A stretch of DNA of 64,000 nt from Flavobacteriaceae bacterium Ga0077528 (GCA_001464475.1 LNDX01000001.1:372001-436000), one strand, 5' to 3'; counted from the first letter of the stretch, positions 9,023 through 17,627 are shown. Translations and numbers: made by a program. The notes: generated by a model from the letters alone, not told the origin.

Positions 9023-9421
9023 TTATTGTTTATTGTTCAATATTCTTATGGTAACAACAGTTTCTATTATTAAAAACAGAATGAAAATAATAAAGAAATT
9101 GATTTTTTCTGATCCTGCATAAATACTTTGAGAATTGAGAATAGGTCGCAAAAAAAAGTAGGCAATTGCCATTTTTAGACTCGTTAAGAACATAAAAGAA
9201 AAACCTACATTATTTATATTCTTTTGATTGATCTTAATCAAGACAAATAAAATGATTACAGTGAAAATAAAAAAGAAAGCATAGAGAAGTTCAATAGAGT
9301 AAACGAAACTCGATTCAAATTTTTCTGGTGCAAATAAAATAAAGGCAAATTTGTGAATAGCAAATAAGACAAGTGCAACAAAAAAAGAGATAAAAATAGA
9401 TTTGTATGGATTGGATTTCAT
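9023..9421 (-). CDS. Small four-helix membrane protein (AtpI-position, DUF6168-like)
   Basis: Protein of 132 residues with about four hydrophobic helices (ISFFVALVLFAIHKFAFILF, LLYAFFFIFTVIILFVLI, FSFMFLTSLKMAIAYFFL, FFIIFILFLIIETVVTIRIL). It sits in the place where other bacteria keep atpI, just before atpB, and its start overlaps the AtpZ-like stop as TAATG, implying translational coupling. I recall this as a Flavobacteriia family (DUF6168). A role in Fo/c-ring assembly is inferred from position only. Confidence 0.72.
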   Translation of the reverse strand: MKSNPYKSIFISFFVALVLFAIHKFAFILFAPEKFESSFVYSIELLYAFFFIFTVIILFVLIKINQKNINNVGFSFMFLTSLKMAIAYFFLRPILNSQSIYAGSEKINFFIIFILFLIIETVVTIRILNNKQ

Positions 9422-9648
9422 TATTGAGAGGAATTGATGTCTTTTAATTGTCTGTTCAAATTGTAAAAAGCTATTGCTACACCTATTAATGTTAGGATTT
9501 TTACAAACAATCCATGTTGATTAATATATTTTTGATCAAGCCAATTACCTAAGAGTGAAAACAAATAAATAATTGCTCCCATTTGAACAGGTATATTTAT
9601 CAAAGCCAACCACTTGTTACGCTGTTTTTTCTTCGACTGGTTGTCCAT
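9421..9648 (-). CDS. AtpZ/AtpI-like F0F1-ATPase accessory membrane protein
   Basis: Seventy-five residues with a charged N-terminus (MDNQSKKKQRNKWLALINIP), two transmembrane helices and a short Gln/Lys tail, matching the AtpZ/AtpI superfamily (putative F0F1-ATPase subunit). Such proteins aid c-ring assembly or ion supply to ATP synthase. Its start overlaps the end of the bactofilin gene by 32 bp, and its stop overlaps the next start by one base. Confidence 0.8.
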   Translation of the reverse strand: MDNQSKKKQRNKWLALINIPVQMGAIIYLFSLLGNWLDQKYINQHGLFVKILTLIGVAIAFYNLNRQLKDINSSQ

Positions 9649-10021
9649 TTTGTGGAAGATTTTTTACATGAGGTTTCATAACACATGTGGCACTAAACTC
9701 TGCTCCTGGTTCAACGGCTAATTTTCCACAAACTACTTCTCCATGAATTATTGCTTTAGATTTCAAGTTCAAAATTTCTGAAACTTGAATTTTTCCGTCA
9801 AATTTACCTTCAATATCACAATTTTTACAAATAATATCACCTTTGACACTTCCGGCTGGACCGATGACTAATTTACCTTTAGACTCAAAATTACCAATTA
9901 AATGTCCGTCTAAACGAAAATCTGCAGGAGAAGAAATATCACCTTTAATTGTGGTTCCTTCAACTATTCTATTAGTTTTTCCTAAAAGGTCTGTGTATGA
10001 TTTTGGTTTTTTATCAAACAT
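9617..10021 (-). CDS. Bactofilin (polymer-forming cytoskeletal protein)
   Basis: Protein of 134 residues with a central right-handed beta-helix of hexapeptide-like turns: VEGTTIKGDISSPADFRLDG, LIGNFESKGKLVIGPAGSVK, CDIEGKFDGKIQVSEILNL and AIIHGEVVCGKLAVEPGAEF. Short unstructured ends (MFDKKPKSYTDLLGKTN; NGQPVEEKTA) frame it as usual in bactofilins. These self-assemble into filaments and scaffold cell-wall or polar machinery. It lies 4 bp after sprE, so the two are co-transcribed, and it overlaps the AtpZ-like gene. Confidence 0.92.
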   Translation of the reverse strand: MFDKKPKSYTDLLGKTNRIVEGTTIKGDISSPADFRLDGHLIGNFESKGKLVIGPAGSVKGDIICKNCDIEGKFDGKIQVSEILNLKSKAIIHGEVVCGKLAVEPGAEFSATCVMKPHVKNLPQNGQPVEEKTA

Positions 10022-10025
10022 AACT

Positions 10026-12887
10026 TTATGGTTTTTTAGGTAATTCAGGTGTTGGAGGCATCATTCCTTTTGGTGGAACATCATCAGTTTCCATTGGATT
10101 AACTCCTTTTGGTACTTGATTTGATCTGCCTTTTTCTGGTGGAGCTTGTTGATTGAGTTTGTTTAAAACATCTTCTTTCGTTAGCTCTGGTTTCTTTTTT
10201 GCATCTTCTTTAGGTTGGTCTAATTCAAGTGTTCTCTGAACAGGAATTATATCTTTATTCAACCAATCACCTGCTGTATATTCATCAATGTTCTTTTTAA
10301 CCTGAACTACTTTATAATTCTCACTCGATATAACAATAGCTGGTTCTGCAATTTTGTATTCTTTAAACTCTTTTAAAACCTGAGCAATTCCTTTTGCGTT
10401 ATCTAAAGATTTGATTCCGTGAATAACAATGAAATTCTTGTCAATGGTATAAATATCTGTTGATATTGATAGTTTTTCTATCGTTCTTTCTTCAGCAAAT
10501 TTATTTAACTTTTCTAACAATGCTTTAGTATTTTTGTCTTCCAAGTTATCTGCTTTATACAAGATATTCCAAGATAATGGAAACTCCGAATTAAAAGAAA
10601 GAGATTCTAAGTAAGGCATTTTTTTAGCCAAAAACACTTCAGTAGATTTTCCTTCCTCACTATTAGGATATGTTAACGCTAAATAATTAAGTGCTTTTTT
10701 AAATTCACTCAATCCTTTAAGTTTTCCTAAAAGATTGGCTTTTAGCAATTCAAATTTTGAAACCATTTCCTCACCTGTAAACTGCTCTACTGCAAGTTCG
10801 GTTTTTGGAAATACTTCTCTATACAAACCTTTTTCATAATCTTTATAAAGTAAATCATAAGCAACTTCTGGTGTAGAACTTAATTGGCCTGAATTAGCAG
10901 AATTATTTATGATTTGTGCATAACGAGAATCCGGATATTGAGCCGTAATTTTAGCTTTCATGGCTTGCGCTTTACTTGGATCTATAATTTCATAAATCTT
11001 GTATAAATTATACATTGAAGGAAGCACTAATCGTTCTTCTGGATTGTTTAGAAGTAGTTTTTCAAGTTTTTCAGCAGCTCTTTTATACTCTTTAAATTTC
11101 TCTTTGTAGATAACACCTAATTGATAGTATGCAAAATTTCTTTCTTTGGCTATACTATCCAAATCTTTATTTGAAGAAGGAATTTGTTTCAAATAGAAAT
11201 CAGTAGTGTAACGTTCATCTACTTCTTCTTTTTTATCACCATTGTCGGCAACTTCGTTATTGTCATCAGGATTTTTATCTTCTTTGATAATGTCTTTTGA
11301 CCATCTCCAATTTTCTACATGAGGTCTATTTCCCCATTTTTTCTTAAACTCTACTTTACCCAAAGCGATAGTTGATGGATTGTAAAAGTAAAATGTGCTT
11401 GAATTACTTGAAATTGATGGTGTTGGTGCAATCGCTTTAGGAGGAGCTTGCTTAGAAGTAATATTATCTGGTTGGGCTAATTCTTTAGCGCCGTTTTTAC
11501 CTAAAACATCACCATCAGATGAGTTTAAGGCAGCTAACTCTTTAATTTTTGCTTCTTTCTCAGCTAATTCTTGCTTTCTTTTTTCTTCTTTTTTAAGTTC
11601 ATCAATAAACTGTTTGTAATAGTTCTCCTTTTCAGAAGATGACATTGATGCCACTTTCAAAATACTATCATTACGTTGCGCAATTCCTTCAAATTTAATT
11701 ACATCTTCTAGATTCTCTCTCTTTTTTGTAATCAATTTAAACTCACGTGTTCTTGAATTTAAAACAGTTAAGGTGCTATCAAAATATTTTCCTGCTGTTA
11801 CATATTTAGCTTTGTTGAAATAAATTTCTGCTAAATTTCTATAATTAGAAGCTATCAAATATTCATCTTGAGATCTAGATTTTAATGATTTATTATAATA
11901 TTTTTTGGCAACTTCAGGCTTTTTTGATTTATCATAAAATAAGGCCATTTGATGATTAAGAACATCTAAATGAGGACGATTCTCTCTGTCTTTCAATAAA
12001 TCTTTATATTTTTTTATAAAGGATAAAGTGTCTCCTTTTTCAAAATCAAATTGTTGCGCTTGACGAGCATGTGCTTGAATTACATATTGTCTTGCTGCTT
12101 TTCTCTTCATATCAATTACATCTTGATATTTAGCAAATGCACTGTCTTTATGACCCATTTGTTCATATACTTGTCCTAAAATGAACTGATATCTTGCTTT
12201 TTCTTCGTTAGATTTTGTAAATTCTGTAGCCAATTTTAATTTTGCAACAGCACTATCTTGCTCTTTTAAGTTTAAGAAAGCCTGAGCTAAAGTTGCATTT
12301 GCATCAGCAAAAATTTGATCTTTAAATTTTATTTCTTTTAGAAGTTTTCTAAGATTTGTAACCGCTAACGCGTCATTATCCATGCGCATGTTAGTTTTTT
12401 CTCTCCAAATTTTCACTTCATAAATCTTGTCGCTATTTGGATATTTGTACAAAACATAATTGAATGCTTCTAATGCAGGAACAAATCTTTGGTCGTAGTA
12501 ACGTGCTTTTCCTAACATTAAATGTGCTTCGTCCATTTGCGGATTTTTTTCACCGCCATCAATATTCATAGAGTGTTTTTGAATGGCTTTTGTTGCTTTG
12601 GTTTCGGCTCTTTCAAAATTGGCGTTTTTGGCTTGACCAGGAAGCATTTGATCTTGAGTAATTTGCATTCGCTCTACTGGAAGTATTTCCCAAAAGTTAT
12701 CTTTATATTGTGATTTTAAGTCGGCAATACCTTTATCTAAAGCAATACCACCATTATAAAGTATATTATATTCTGTACTTAAAGCATGTGAATTTCTAGC
12801 AAGAAAAGTGTTCTTCTTTGTTGAACAAGCCACAAAAAAAACAATAGTTCCTAATAAAAAAATGTATTTGATAGTATTTGATTTCAA
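10026..12887 (-). CDS. sprE: Tetratricopeptide-repeat lipoprotein, SprE/PorW-like T9SS and gliding component
   Basis: Large lipoprotein of 953 residues: lipobox VFFVAC with acylated Cys21, then many TPR-like helical pairs (for example AHLMLGKARYYDQRFVPALE and YRNLAEIYFNKAKYVTAGKY). A Lys/Glu/Ala-rich linker near 415-490 precedes the characteristic segment STFYFYNPSTIALGKVEFKK, then more TPRs and a Pro-rich C-terminus. This architecture and the place next to bactofilin and atp genes match Flavobacterium SprE (PorW in Porphyromonas), which is needed for type IX secretion and gliding. The window's LRR protein with a T9SS sorting domain shows the organism uses that system. The SprE name rests on recalled similarity; the TPR lipoprotein call is firm. 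Confidence 0.82.
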   Translation of the reverse strand: MKSNTIKYIFLLGTIVFFVACSTKKNTFLARNSHALSTEYNILYNGGIALDKGIADLKSQYKDNFWEILPVERMQITQDQMLPGQAKNANFERAETKATKAIQKHSMNIDGGEKNPQMDEAHLMLGKARYYDQRFVPALEAFNYVLYKYPNSDKIYEVKIWREKTNMRMDNDALAVTNLRKLLKEIKFKDQIFADANATLAQAFLNLKEQDSAVAKLKLATEFTKSNEEKARYQFILGQVYEQMGHKDSAFAKYQDVIDMKRKAARQYVIQAHARQAQQFDFEKGDTLSFIKKYKDLLKDRENRPHLDVLNHQMALFYDKSKKPEVAKKYYNKSLKSRSQDEYLIASNYRNLAEIYFNKAKYVTAGKYFDSTLTVLNSRTREFKLITKKRENLEDVIKFEGIAQRNDSILKVASMSSSEKENYYKQFIDELKKEEKRKQELAEKEAKIKELAALNSSDGDVLGKNGAKELAQPDNITSKQAPPKAIAPTPSISSNSSTFYFYNPSTIALGKVEFKKKWGNRPHVENWRWSKDIIKEDKNPDDNNEVADNGDKKEEVDERYTTDFYLKQIPSSNKDLDSIAKERNFAYYQLGVIYKEKFKEYKRAAEKLEKLLLNNPEERLVLPSMYNLYKIYEIIDPSKAQAMKAKITAQYPDSRYAQIINNSANSGQLSSTPEVAYDLLYKDYEKGLYREVFPKTELAVEQFTGEEMVSKFELLKANLLGKLKGLSEFKKALNYLALTYPNSEEGKSTEVFLAKKMPYLESLSFNSEFPLSWNILYKADNLEDKNTKALLEKLNKFAEERTIEKLSISTDIYTIDKNFIVIHGIKSLDNAKGIAQVLKEFKEYKIAEPAIVISSENYKVVQVKKNIDEYTAGDWLNKDIIPVQRTLELDQPKEDAKKKPELTKEDVLNKLNQQAPPEKGRSNQVPKGVNPMETDDVPPKGMMPPTPELPKKP

Positions 12888-12991
12888 TGTAAAAACGTTT
12901 TAATAAGTAACTCTAAAAGGCTAATTTTAGTATAACTAACTGGTAAAAATACATTTCTTTTTGATAAGTGGAAAAAAATAATGCTTTTTTT

Positions 12992-13032
12992 AAAAAAGAA
13001 ATCCGAAGAACATTAGTTTGAACTTCGGATTT
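12992..13032 (-). terminator. Terminator of the ABC exporter operon
   Basis: Minus-strand stem AAATCCGAAG pairing with CTTCGGATTT (10 bp, perfect) around a 14-base loop, followed by CTTTTTT. It lies 21 bp past the stop of the ABC ATPase gene. Confidence 0.85.
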
Positions 13033-13053
13033 ATACTTTTTTGAATCTAAAAA

Positions 13054-13752
13054 TTATACTGCAAAAAATGCTTCTAATTCTTTTAATGTTTCTGGCGATG
13101 TTTCAATATCTTTTACAATTTCGCCTTTGTTTAAAGCTACAATTCTATTACAAACCTCAACGGTGTGAACTAAATCGTGCGAAGATACTAAAACGGTAAC
13201 TTCTGGATTATCAGACAATTCTTTGATAATTTTTTTCAATCTATTTACTGTTGTTGGATCTAAATTAGCAAATGGTTCGTCAAGAATTACAACTTCTGGA
13301 CTTCCTATTAAAGTGGCAATGATTCCGACTTTTTTCATATTTCCTTTAGATAAATCACGTAAGTACTTTTTACTTTTTAGAATTTCACCATTGAAAAATT
13401 CTTCGTGTTTTGCTAAAAGTGCATCAACATCGGCTTTATTTTGACCTCTCAAATCACCAATGAAATAGAAATATTCTTCGGCTGTCAAATATCCGATAAG
13501 GAAACTTTCGTCAATAAATGCTGCTGTGAAAGGTTTCCAAGCTTCACTAGTATTTACTTGAATCGAATTGTTTTTTATAAATCCTGTTGAAGGTTGAATT
13601 AAATCTAATAGCAAACTGAAAAAAGTAGTTTTTCCTGCGCCATTATTTCCTACTAAACCAAAACTTTGTCCTTTTGGAATTTCAAGATTGGTGATGTTTA
13701 ATACTTTAACTCCGTTGTTATATGTTTTTGAGAGATTGTTTACTTGTATCAT
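13054..13752 (-). CDS. ABC transporter ATP-binding protein
   Basis: Single nucleotide-binding domain, 232 residues. Walker A GNNGAGKT (35-42), Q-loop replaced by the A-F-I-D-E stretch (about 78-82), signature LSKGN (134-138, a non-canonical LSGGQ), Walker B VVILDE (154-159), D-loop and H-loop SSHDL. It should energise the DUF5687 permease encoded 74 bp upstream. The GNMKK form of the signature is typical of this exporter type in Bacteroidetes. It is the last gene of the PadR-controlled set; substrate unknown. Confidence 0.93.
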   Translation of the reverse strand: MIQVNNLSKTYNNGVKVLNITNLEIPKGQSFGLVGNNGAGKTTFFSLLLDLIQPSTGFIKNNSIQVNTSEAWKPFTAAFIDESFLIGYLTAEEYFYFIGDLRGQNKADVDALLAKHEEFFNGEILKSKKYLRDLSKGNMKKVGIIATLIGSPEVVILDEPFANLDPTTVNRLKKIIKELSDNPEVTVLVSSHDLVHTVEVCNRIVALNKGEIVKDIETSPETLKELEAFFAV

Positions 13753-13756
13753 AGTT

Positions 13757-13790
13757 GTTGTATATTGTATTGTTGTATATTGTATTGTTG
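13757..13790. repeat. 15-bp tandem repeat between permease and ATPase genes
   Basis: Unit GTTGTATATTGTATT present twice in exact copies plus a partial third, directly before the ATPase start codon (13752) and followed by ATCTAATATTTAAAATCTAA-type low-complexity sequence. No function is visible. Confidence 0.8.
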
Positions 13791-13826
13791 AAGATATATC
13801 TAATATTTAAAATCTAACATCTAATA

Positions 13827-15296
13827 TTAATTCTTCTGTTTGTAAGCTGCGATGGTTGCGTATTTTTCTTTTTTATAAATTTTTTCAATCTGACTGAAAA
13901 CGTAATTTCTAAAAGCAAATCCGAGAATTCCTGCCAAAGCCACAAATAATAATCCGATGTTTGGAGAGAAAATGTAATATCCTATTGCATAAAGTGCCAT
14001 TGGAATTAGCATTTTTGGAAGAGAAATTAACATGGTTTTAATATTGAACGCTTGCTTATCGCCAAAAGCTCCTTTACCTGTTGTTAAATCAATTGGTGTT
14101 TTTACAAAGGCTCCGCCAAGCATTACTAAATGTGAATTTACTCCGATGTTGAAAATTGCACCAGCAACAACTAATAAATAAGTGTGAACTCCAAAAAACA
14201 GATAAAACGATGCTAAAATTGTTGAAATCAATGTTCCGATAACCATCAACCACCATTTAGAACTGATGTATTCTCTGTATTGAATATTTTGACTCATCAT
14301 CAGCTGATAATAAGCGCTGTCCCAACTTGGTACAAATTGTCCGAACGTGAAAAGAAATCCGCCTGAAACAAAAATTCCGGCAAAAATCTGAAACATTGGA
14401 CTTCTGTAAGCTTCTATCGAATTTGTGAAAAACAATAATCCATAAAAAATAAATAAGAAACTCATTGTAAGAGTAGTTTTAGAACGCTTGTTTCTTAATA
14501 ACAATCGAAGGTCATTTTTCAAAAACGTTCCTAAAGTTCCGAATTGGTCTAGGAAAGAAAAGTTTTGTGTCTTTGCAATTTCACTTTTCTTCGCCAAACC
14601 TTCGTCTAAATTCAAATTACTTTTAAAATAATTGAAAGCAAAATAATAGGTAGCAACTACCAAAAGTATCGGAATCAAAAACACAAAAACTGTTTCGTAC
14701 ATTCCTTGAAAAAAAGGTTGTGTGTAAAGCGTAACATCAAATAATTTATAATAATGAGCCAGACCTAAACCTGCAACAACAGCTAAAACCGAATAGAAAA
14801 CACTGTCTTTATTATTAATTAAAACATTTATAAAATTATTCAAATAAAACAGCGCCATAATTCCTAAATGCCACAGAATAACATTCAAAACAGAATAACC
14901 ATTCATCATTAAAACAATAGAAAACGGAATAAAGAACAAGGCATGCGACCAATTGAAAAAAGACAAGGCCGTTTTTCCTAAAGTAAAATGAACAATCGTA
15001 TTTCTTTTAATCGGTAAAGTCAATAATGGGCGAATATTCATCACAGGCATCTTTTGAAGAAAATACCTAACCACTAAATCCATTACCAAATAGTAAATCA
15101 TGAATTTATTAACAGTTGAAAGTGGTTCAAGTCCAGACTTTTTCAAAATGAAAAAAACTCCAATACCTGCTGCAATAAAAATCACCATAAAATAAGCTGC
15201 AAAAAACCCAATAAAGATTTTCATTGCAATATTAGTTCCTAAGGATGCCGAACGAAGAAATGCCTTCCATTCGAGCATGATAAAATGTTTGAACAT
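13827..15296 (-). CDS. ABC-type permease (DUF5687 family)
   Basis: Integral membrane protein of 489 residues with roughly 11-12 hydrophobic helices. The N-terminus (MFKHFIMLEWKAFLRSASLG) and the internal FGTLGTFLKNDLRLLLRNKR segment are typical of the family I know as DUF5687, membrane partners of a one-domain ATPase. It precedes that ATPase gene. Substrate unknown; exporters under PadR control often handle drugs, peptides or envelope components. Confidence 0.82.
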   Translation of the reverse strand: MFKHFIMLEWKAFLRSASLGTNIAMKIFIGFFAAYFMVIFIAAGIGVFFILKKSGLEPLSTVNKFMIYYLVMDLVVRYFLQKMPVMNIRPLLTLPIKRNTIVHFTLGKTALSFFNWSHALFFIPFSIVLMMNGYSVLNVILWHLGIMALFYLNNFINVLINNKDSVFYSVLAVVAGLGLAHYYKLFDVTLYTQPFFQGMYETVFVFLIPILLVVATYYFAFNYFKSNLNLDEGLAKKSEIAKTQNFSFLDQFGTLGTFLKNDLRLLLRNKRSKTTLTMSFLFIFYGLLFFTNSIEAYRSPMFQIFAGIFVSGGFLFTFGQFVPSWDSAYYQLMMSQNIQYREYISSKWWLMVIGTLISTILASFYLFFGVHTYLLVVAGAIFNIGVNSHLVMLGGAFVKTPIDLTTGKGAFGDKQAFNIKTMLISLPKMLIPMALYAIGYYIFSPNIGLLFVALAGILGFAFRNYVFSQIEKIYKKEKYATIAAYKQKN

Positions 15297-15351
15297 AGTT
15301 GATTGTTTTTGGATAAAGTATTAGATGATGAATTTAAAAATTTGTTACAAA

Positions 15352-15819
15352 CTAATTTGAAAACTCGTATTCAGGATAAGTTTCTTTAAGATATTCTTCT
15401 GCTTTGGATGGAATTAAAATTAAAACAATGTATTCTGTCAAAACCAATAGTATTATTAAAAAACTAACTAATAATAAAAACCAATTAGCATAATTTTCAC
15501 CTTTAAGATGTAAGGTAAATTGTATTGGTAAATTTATTAATCCAGACATCGAACCATAACCAAAAATGATTTCTTTAAACATCCATTTCTTGCCAGACAA
15601 TTGCGTTTGTTTTTTTGATTTTCGGGACATGATTAGAATTCCAGCGAAGAAAATTATTGTAAGTATAACAAATGTAATTTGTAACAACGGAATATCTTTT
15701 TGCCAAAATTTCAACAACGCAAAAACCAATGCAAAAGTTATGATAGTGCCAATAATTTTAGGAATCGTGAAAAAGGTTTTTAAATTTTTTAAAACTAGCT
15801 TATTGTATTTTTTAATCAA
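15352..15819 (-). CDS. C-terminal membrane half of a broken HAAS-like protein
   Basis: Open frame of 155 residues with four hydrophobic segments (TIPKIIGTIITFALVFALLK, LLQITFVILTIIFFAGILIM, WFLLLVSFLIILLVLTEYIV and a weaker one). Only a TTG (15817-15819) or later codons could start it; there is no ATG near its beginning. It is in the same frame as the 69-residue frame upstream, separated by one TAA. Most likely it is the C-terminal part of one former protein (see the spanning pseudogene entry). Confidence 0.5.
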   Translation of the reverse strand: MIKKYNKLVLKNLKTFFTIPKIIGTIITFALVFALLKFWQKDIPLLQITFVILTIIFFAGILIMSRKSKKQTQLSGKKWMFKEIIFGYGSMSGLINLPIQFTLHLKGENYANWFLLLVSFLIILLVLTEYIVLILIPSKAEEYLKETYPEYEFSN

Positions 15820-15834
15820 ATATTCTTGTCTTTT

Positions 15835-16044
15835 TTAAACCACATCCATAAACCCAAAAACACCAAATTTTTTGAATTCAATTTGCAAAGCTTCATCAAA
15901 AGAAAGTTTTGGGTTTTCTTGCCATTGTTCTTCAATTGCGTTGGCTAGATGATCTACTAATTCGGTTTGTAAATCATAATATTCAACATAATGTTGATGC
16001 GTGAAAGTGTATAATTTTTGGATTTGTTCTTTACTTAACTTCAT
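15835..16044 (-). CDS. N-terminal HAAS-like half (69 residues)
   Basis: Soluble helical domain of 69 residues, MKLSKEQIQKLYTFTHQHYV onwards, acidic, with the DHLANAIEEQ ... EALQIEFKKFG pattern of HAAS-type domains. It abuts padR (1 bp gap), which is the usual arrangement. By itself it lacks the membrane part that continues in the same frame after the TAA, so it is probably a truncated product. Confidence 0.55.
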   Translation of the reverse strand: MKLSKEQIQKLYTFTHQHYVEYYDLQTELVDHLANAIEEQWQENPKLSFDEALQIEFKKFGVFGFMDVV

Positions 16045-16045
16045 C

Positions 16046-16381
16046 TTAATAACTCAATTTAGGTTGTACCAAACTTTGCATATTTTTTATAAAATCCTCC
16101 AATTCTGCCAATCGATTAACGGTTTCTTTTGTGCCTTTTTCCGTTAATTTATAATACTTTCTCAATCTATTATCAACATTTTCTACTTCAACCTCAAGTA
16201 TTCCTTCGGCTTCTAGTTTATGTAATGCAGGATATAAAGCGCCTTCGGTTATTTTTAAATCACCACTTGTAATTTCTTTTACTTTTTGAGTGATTTCATA
16301 ACCATACATTCTACCATTTTCTTCCAAAAGTTTCATCACTATTGTGTTCAAACTTCCTTTATATAATTGCGAATTTTTCAT
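16046..16381 (-). CDS. PadR-family transcriptional regulator
   Basis: Winged-helix repressor of 111 residues: NTIVMKLLEENGRMYGYEIT, KITEGALYPALHKLEAEGIL (recognition helix and start of wing) and KYYKLTEKGTKETVNRLAEL, all family hallmarks. PadR proteins dimerise and repress adjacent genes until a ligand binds. It is the first gene of the exporter set, and the promoter before it contains an ATACAT-N9-ATGTAT dyad, a plausible autoregulatory operator. Confidence 0.93.
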   Translation of the reverse strand: MKNSQLYKGSLNTIVMKLLEENGRMYGYEITQKVKEITSGDLKITEGALYPALHKLEAEGILEVEVENVDNRLRKYYKLTEKGTKETVNRLAELEDFIKNMQSLVQPKLSY

Positions 16382-16401
16382 CTAATTTTAAATTTAAAAA
16401 A

Positions 16402-16444
16402 CAAATATACATAAGAATTTTATATACATAAGATTTCTATGTAT
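16402..16444 (-). promoter_or_regulatory. padR promoter with PadR-type operator dyad
   Basis: Minus-strand -7 box TATATTTG (16402-16409) stands 20 bp before the padR start. Upstream of it lies a dyad ATACAT-N9-ATGTAT (16424-16444), and a further ATACAT half-site (16407-16412) overlaps the -7 box; ATACATAAGA occurs twice as a direct repeat. This resembles the ATGT/ACAT half-sites known for PadR regulators, so it probably mediates autorepression. The divergent reductase promoter begins 13 bp away and might also be affected. Confidence 0.6.
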
Positions 16445-16456
16445 TAAATTTAATTT

Positions 16457-16485
16457 TTGTTGAACTATTTGGTTTCTTACCTTTG
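16457..16485 (+). promoter_or_regulatory. Bacteroidetes-type promoter of the PaaE-like reductase
   Basis: TTG (16457-16459), 18-bp spacer, TACCTTTG (16478-16485): a full match to the TTG-N17-20-TAnnTTTG consensus, ending 15 bp before the ATG at 16501. The leader would be very short. Confidence 0.75.
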
Positions 16486-16500
16486 TAAAAATTACTTACA

Positions 16501-17556
16501 ATGTCACAATTCTATAAATTACAAATCAAAGAAGTAAAACGTGAAACTCCTAATGCGGTTTCTGTAGTTTTTAATGTTCCTTCTGAGTTACAATCTGCTT
16601 ATCAATTTATTGCAGGTCAATATATTAATCTAAAACTTACGCTTGACGGACAAGAAATACGTCGTGCCTATTCTATTTGTTCATCACCTGAAAGTGGTGA
16701 GCTACGAATTGCGATTAAATCTGTAAAAAACGGACATTTTTCAAAATTTGCTAACGATAATTTGAAAGTTGGCGATATTATAGAAGTTGGTCAACCTGAA
16801 GGTAAATTTACTTTTGAACCACAAGTTGGCAGACAAAGAAACTACGCTGCGTTCGTTGCTGGAAGCGGAATTACACCAGTTATGTCTATTCTAAAATCGG
16901 TTTTGCACAACGAAAAAGACAGCACTTTTGTTTTAGTTTACGGAAATAAAAACACTGACGAAACCATATTTCATCAAGAATTACACGATTTGCAACAACA
17001 ATATGTAGGAAGATTTTTTGTTCATTTTGCGTACACTCAAATTAAGGTTGAAAATGAACTTTTTGGTCGAATTGACAAAGCCAACGTAAACTTTGTTTTG
17101 AACAACAAACACAAAGAAAAAGAATTCTCAAAATTCTATTTATGTGGTCCAGAAGAAATGATTAATTTGGTTTCTAATGTTTTAAAAGAAAATAATGTTG
17201 CTGATAAAAACATCAAATTTGAATTGTTTTCAACATCAACTTCAGCAGAAAAAGAAATTGCAACTTCGGAAAATGGTCATACAAAAATCACAGTTTTAGT
17301 TGACGACGAAGAAACAACTTTTGAAATGAGCCAAAAGCAAACTTTATTAGAAGCAGCTTTAAAACAAGGCATCGATGCTCCTTATTCTTGTCAAGGAGGA
17401 ATATGCAGCAGTTGTTTAGCACGAATTTCAAAAGGTACAGCCGAAATGAAAAAGAACTCCATTTTGACTGATAAAGAAGTTGAAAGTGGTTTAATTTTAA
17501 CTTGTCAAGCACATCCAACAAGTAGTGAGATATTTGTTGATTTTGATGATGTCTAA
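16501..17556 (+). CDS. PaaE-like ferredoxin-NAD(P)H oxidoreductase with C-terminal [2Fe-2S] domain
   Basis: Flavin/iron-sulfur reductase of 351 residues. An FAD-binding barrel with RRAYSICSSP (54-63) is followed by an NAD(P) domain with AGSGITPVMS (120-129) and YLCGPEEM (213-220). The plant-type ferredoxin domain binds [2Fe-2S] through Cys297, Cys302, Cys305 and Cys335 (SCQGGICSSC ... LTCQAH). This order matches PaaE, the reductase of phenylacetyl-CoA epoxidase. No paaABCD is seen nearby, so it may instead donate electrons to another oxygenase or desaturase. It is transcribed alone from the promoter at 16457. Confidence 0.9.
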   Translation: MSQFYKLQIKEVKRETPNAVSVVFNVPSELQSAYQFIAGQYINLKLTLDGQEIRRAYSICSSPESGELRIAIKSVKNGHFSKFANDNLKVGDIIEVGQPEGKFTFEPQVGRQRNYAAFVAGSGITPVMSILKSVLHNEKDSTFVLVYGNKNTDETIFHQELHDLQQQYVGRFFVHFAYTQIKVENELFGRIDKANVNFVLNNKHKEKEFSKFYLCGPEEMINLVSNVLKENNVADKNIKFELFSTSTSAEKEIATSENGHTKITVLVDDEETTFEMSQKQTLLEAALKQGIDAPYSCQGGICSSCLARISKGTAEMKKNSILTDKEVESGLILTCQAHPTSSEIFVDFDDV

Positions 17557-17567
17557 ATTCAGTTAGC

Positions 17568-17591
17568 AGTGTTCAGTTTTCAGTGTTCAGT
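17568..17591. repeat. Dispersed 24-bp GTTCAGT repeat, copy 1
   Basis: AGTGTTCAGT, a four-base centre TTTC, then AGTGTTCAGT: a direct repeat of a 10-mer, 12 bp after the reductase stop codon. A copy differing at one base lies at 62015-62038, just after rnr. Confidence 0.85.
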
Positions 17592-17627
17592 TACGTAGAT
17601 TGTGTTAAATTTTTATAGAATTAAACT

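Larger units (their letters stand above)
15352..16044 (-). pseudogene. PadR-associated HAAS-like membrane protein interrupted by an in-frame stop
   Basis: Reading from 16044 in one frame gives a helical N-terminal domain (LQTELVDHLANAIEEQWQEN ... SFDEALQIEFKKFG), resembling the HAAS/permease-prefix domains that accompany PadR regulators, up to FGFMDVV. A single TAA (15835-15837) follows, and the frame then continues without a shift as KRQEYLIKKYNKLVL into about 150 residues with four membrane helices. One base change (for example GAA to TAA) would explain the break. The gene starts 2 bp from padR and is upstream of the DUF5687 permease. Alternatives are two coupled short proteins, readthrough, or a sequencing error. 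Confidence 0.65.

Noticed and set aside
16501-17556. Phenylacetate catabolism operon
   Set aside because: Only a PaaE-like reductase is present; none of paaA-D, paaK, paaG or paaZ is near. The ligase-like gene at 23526 is 6 kb off and of CapK type.
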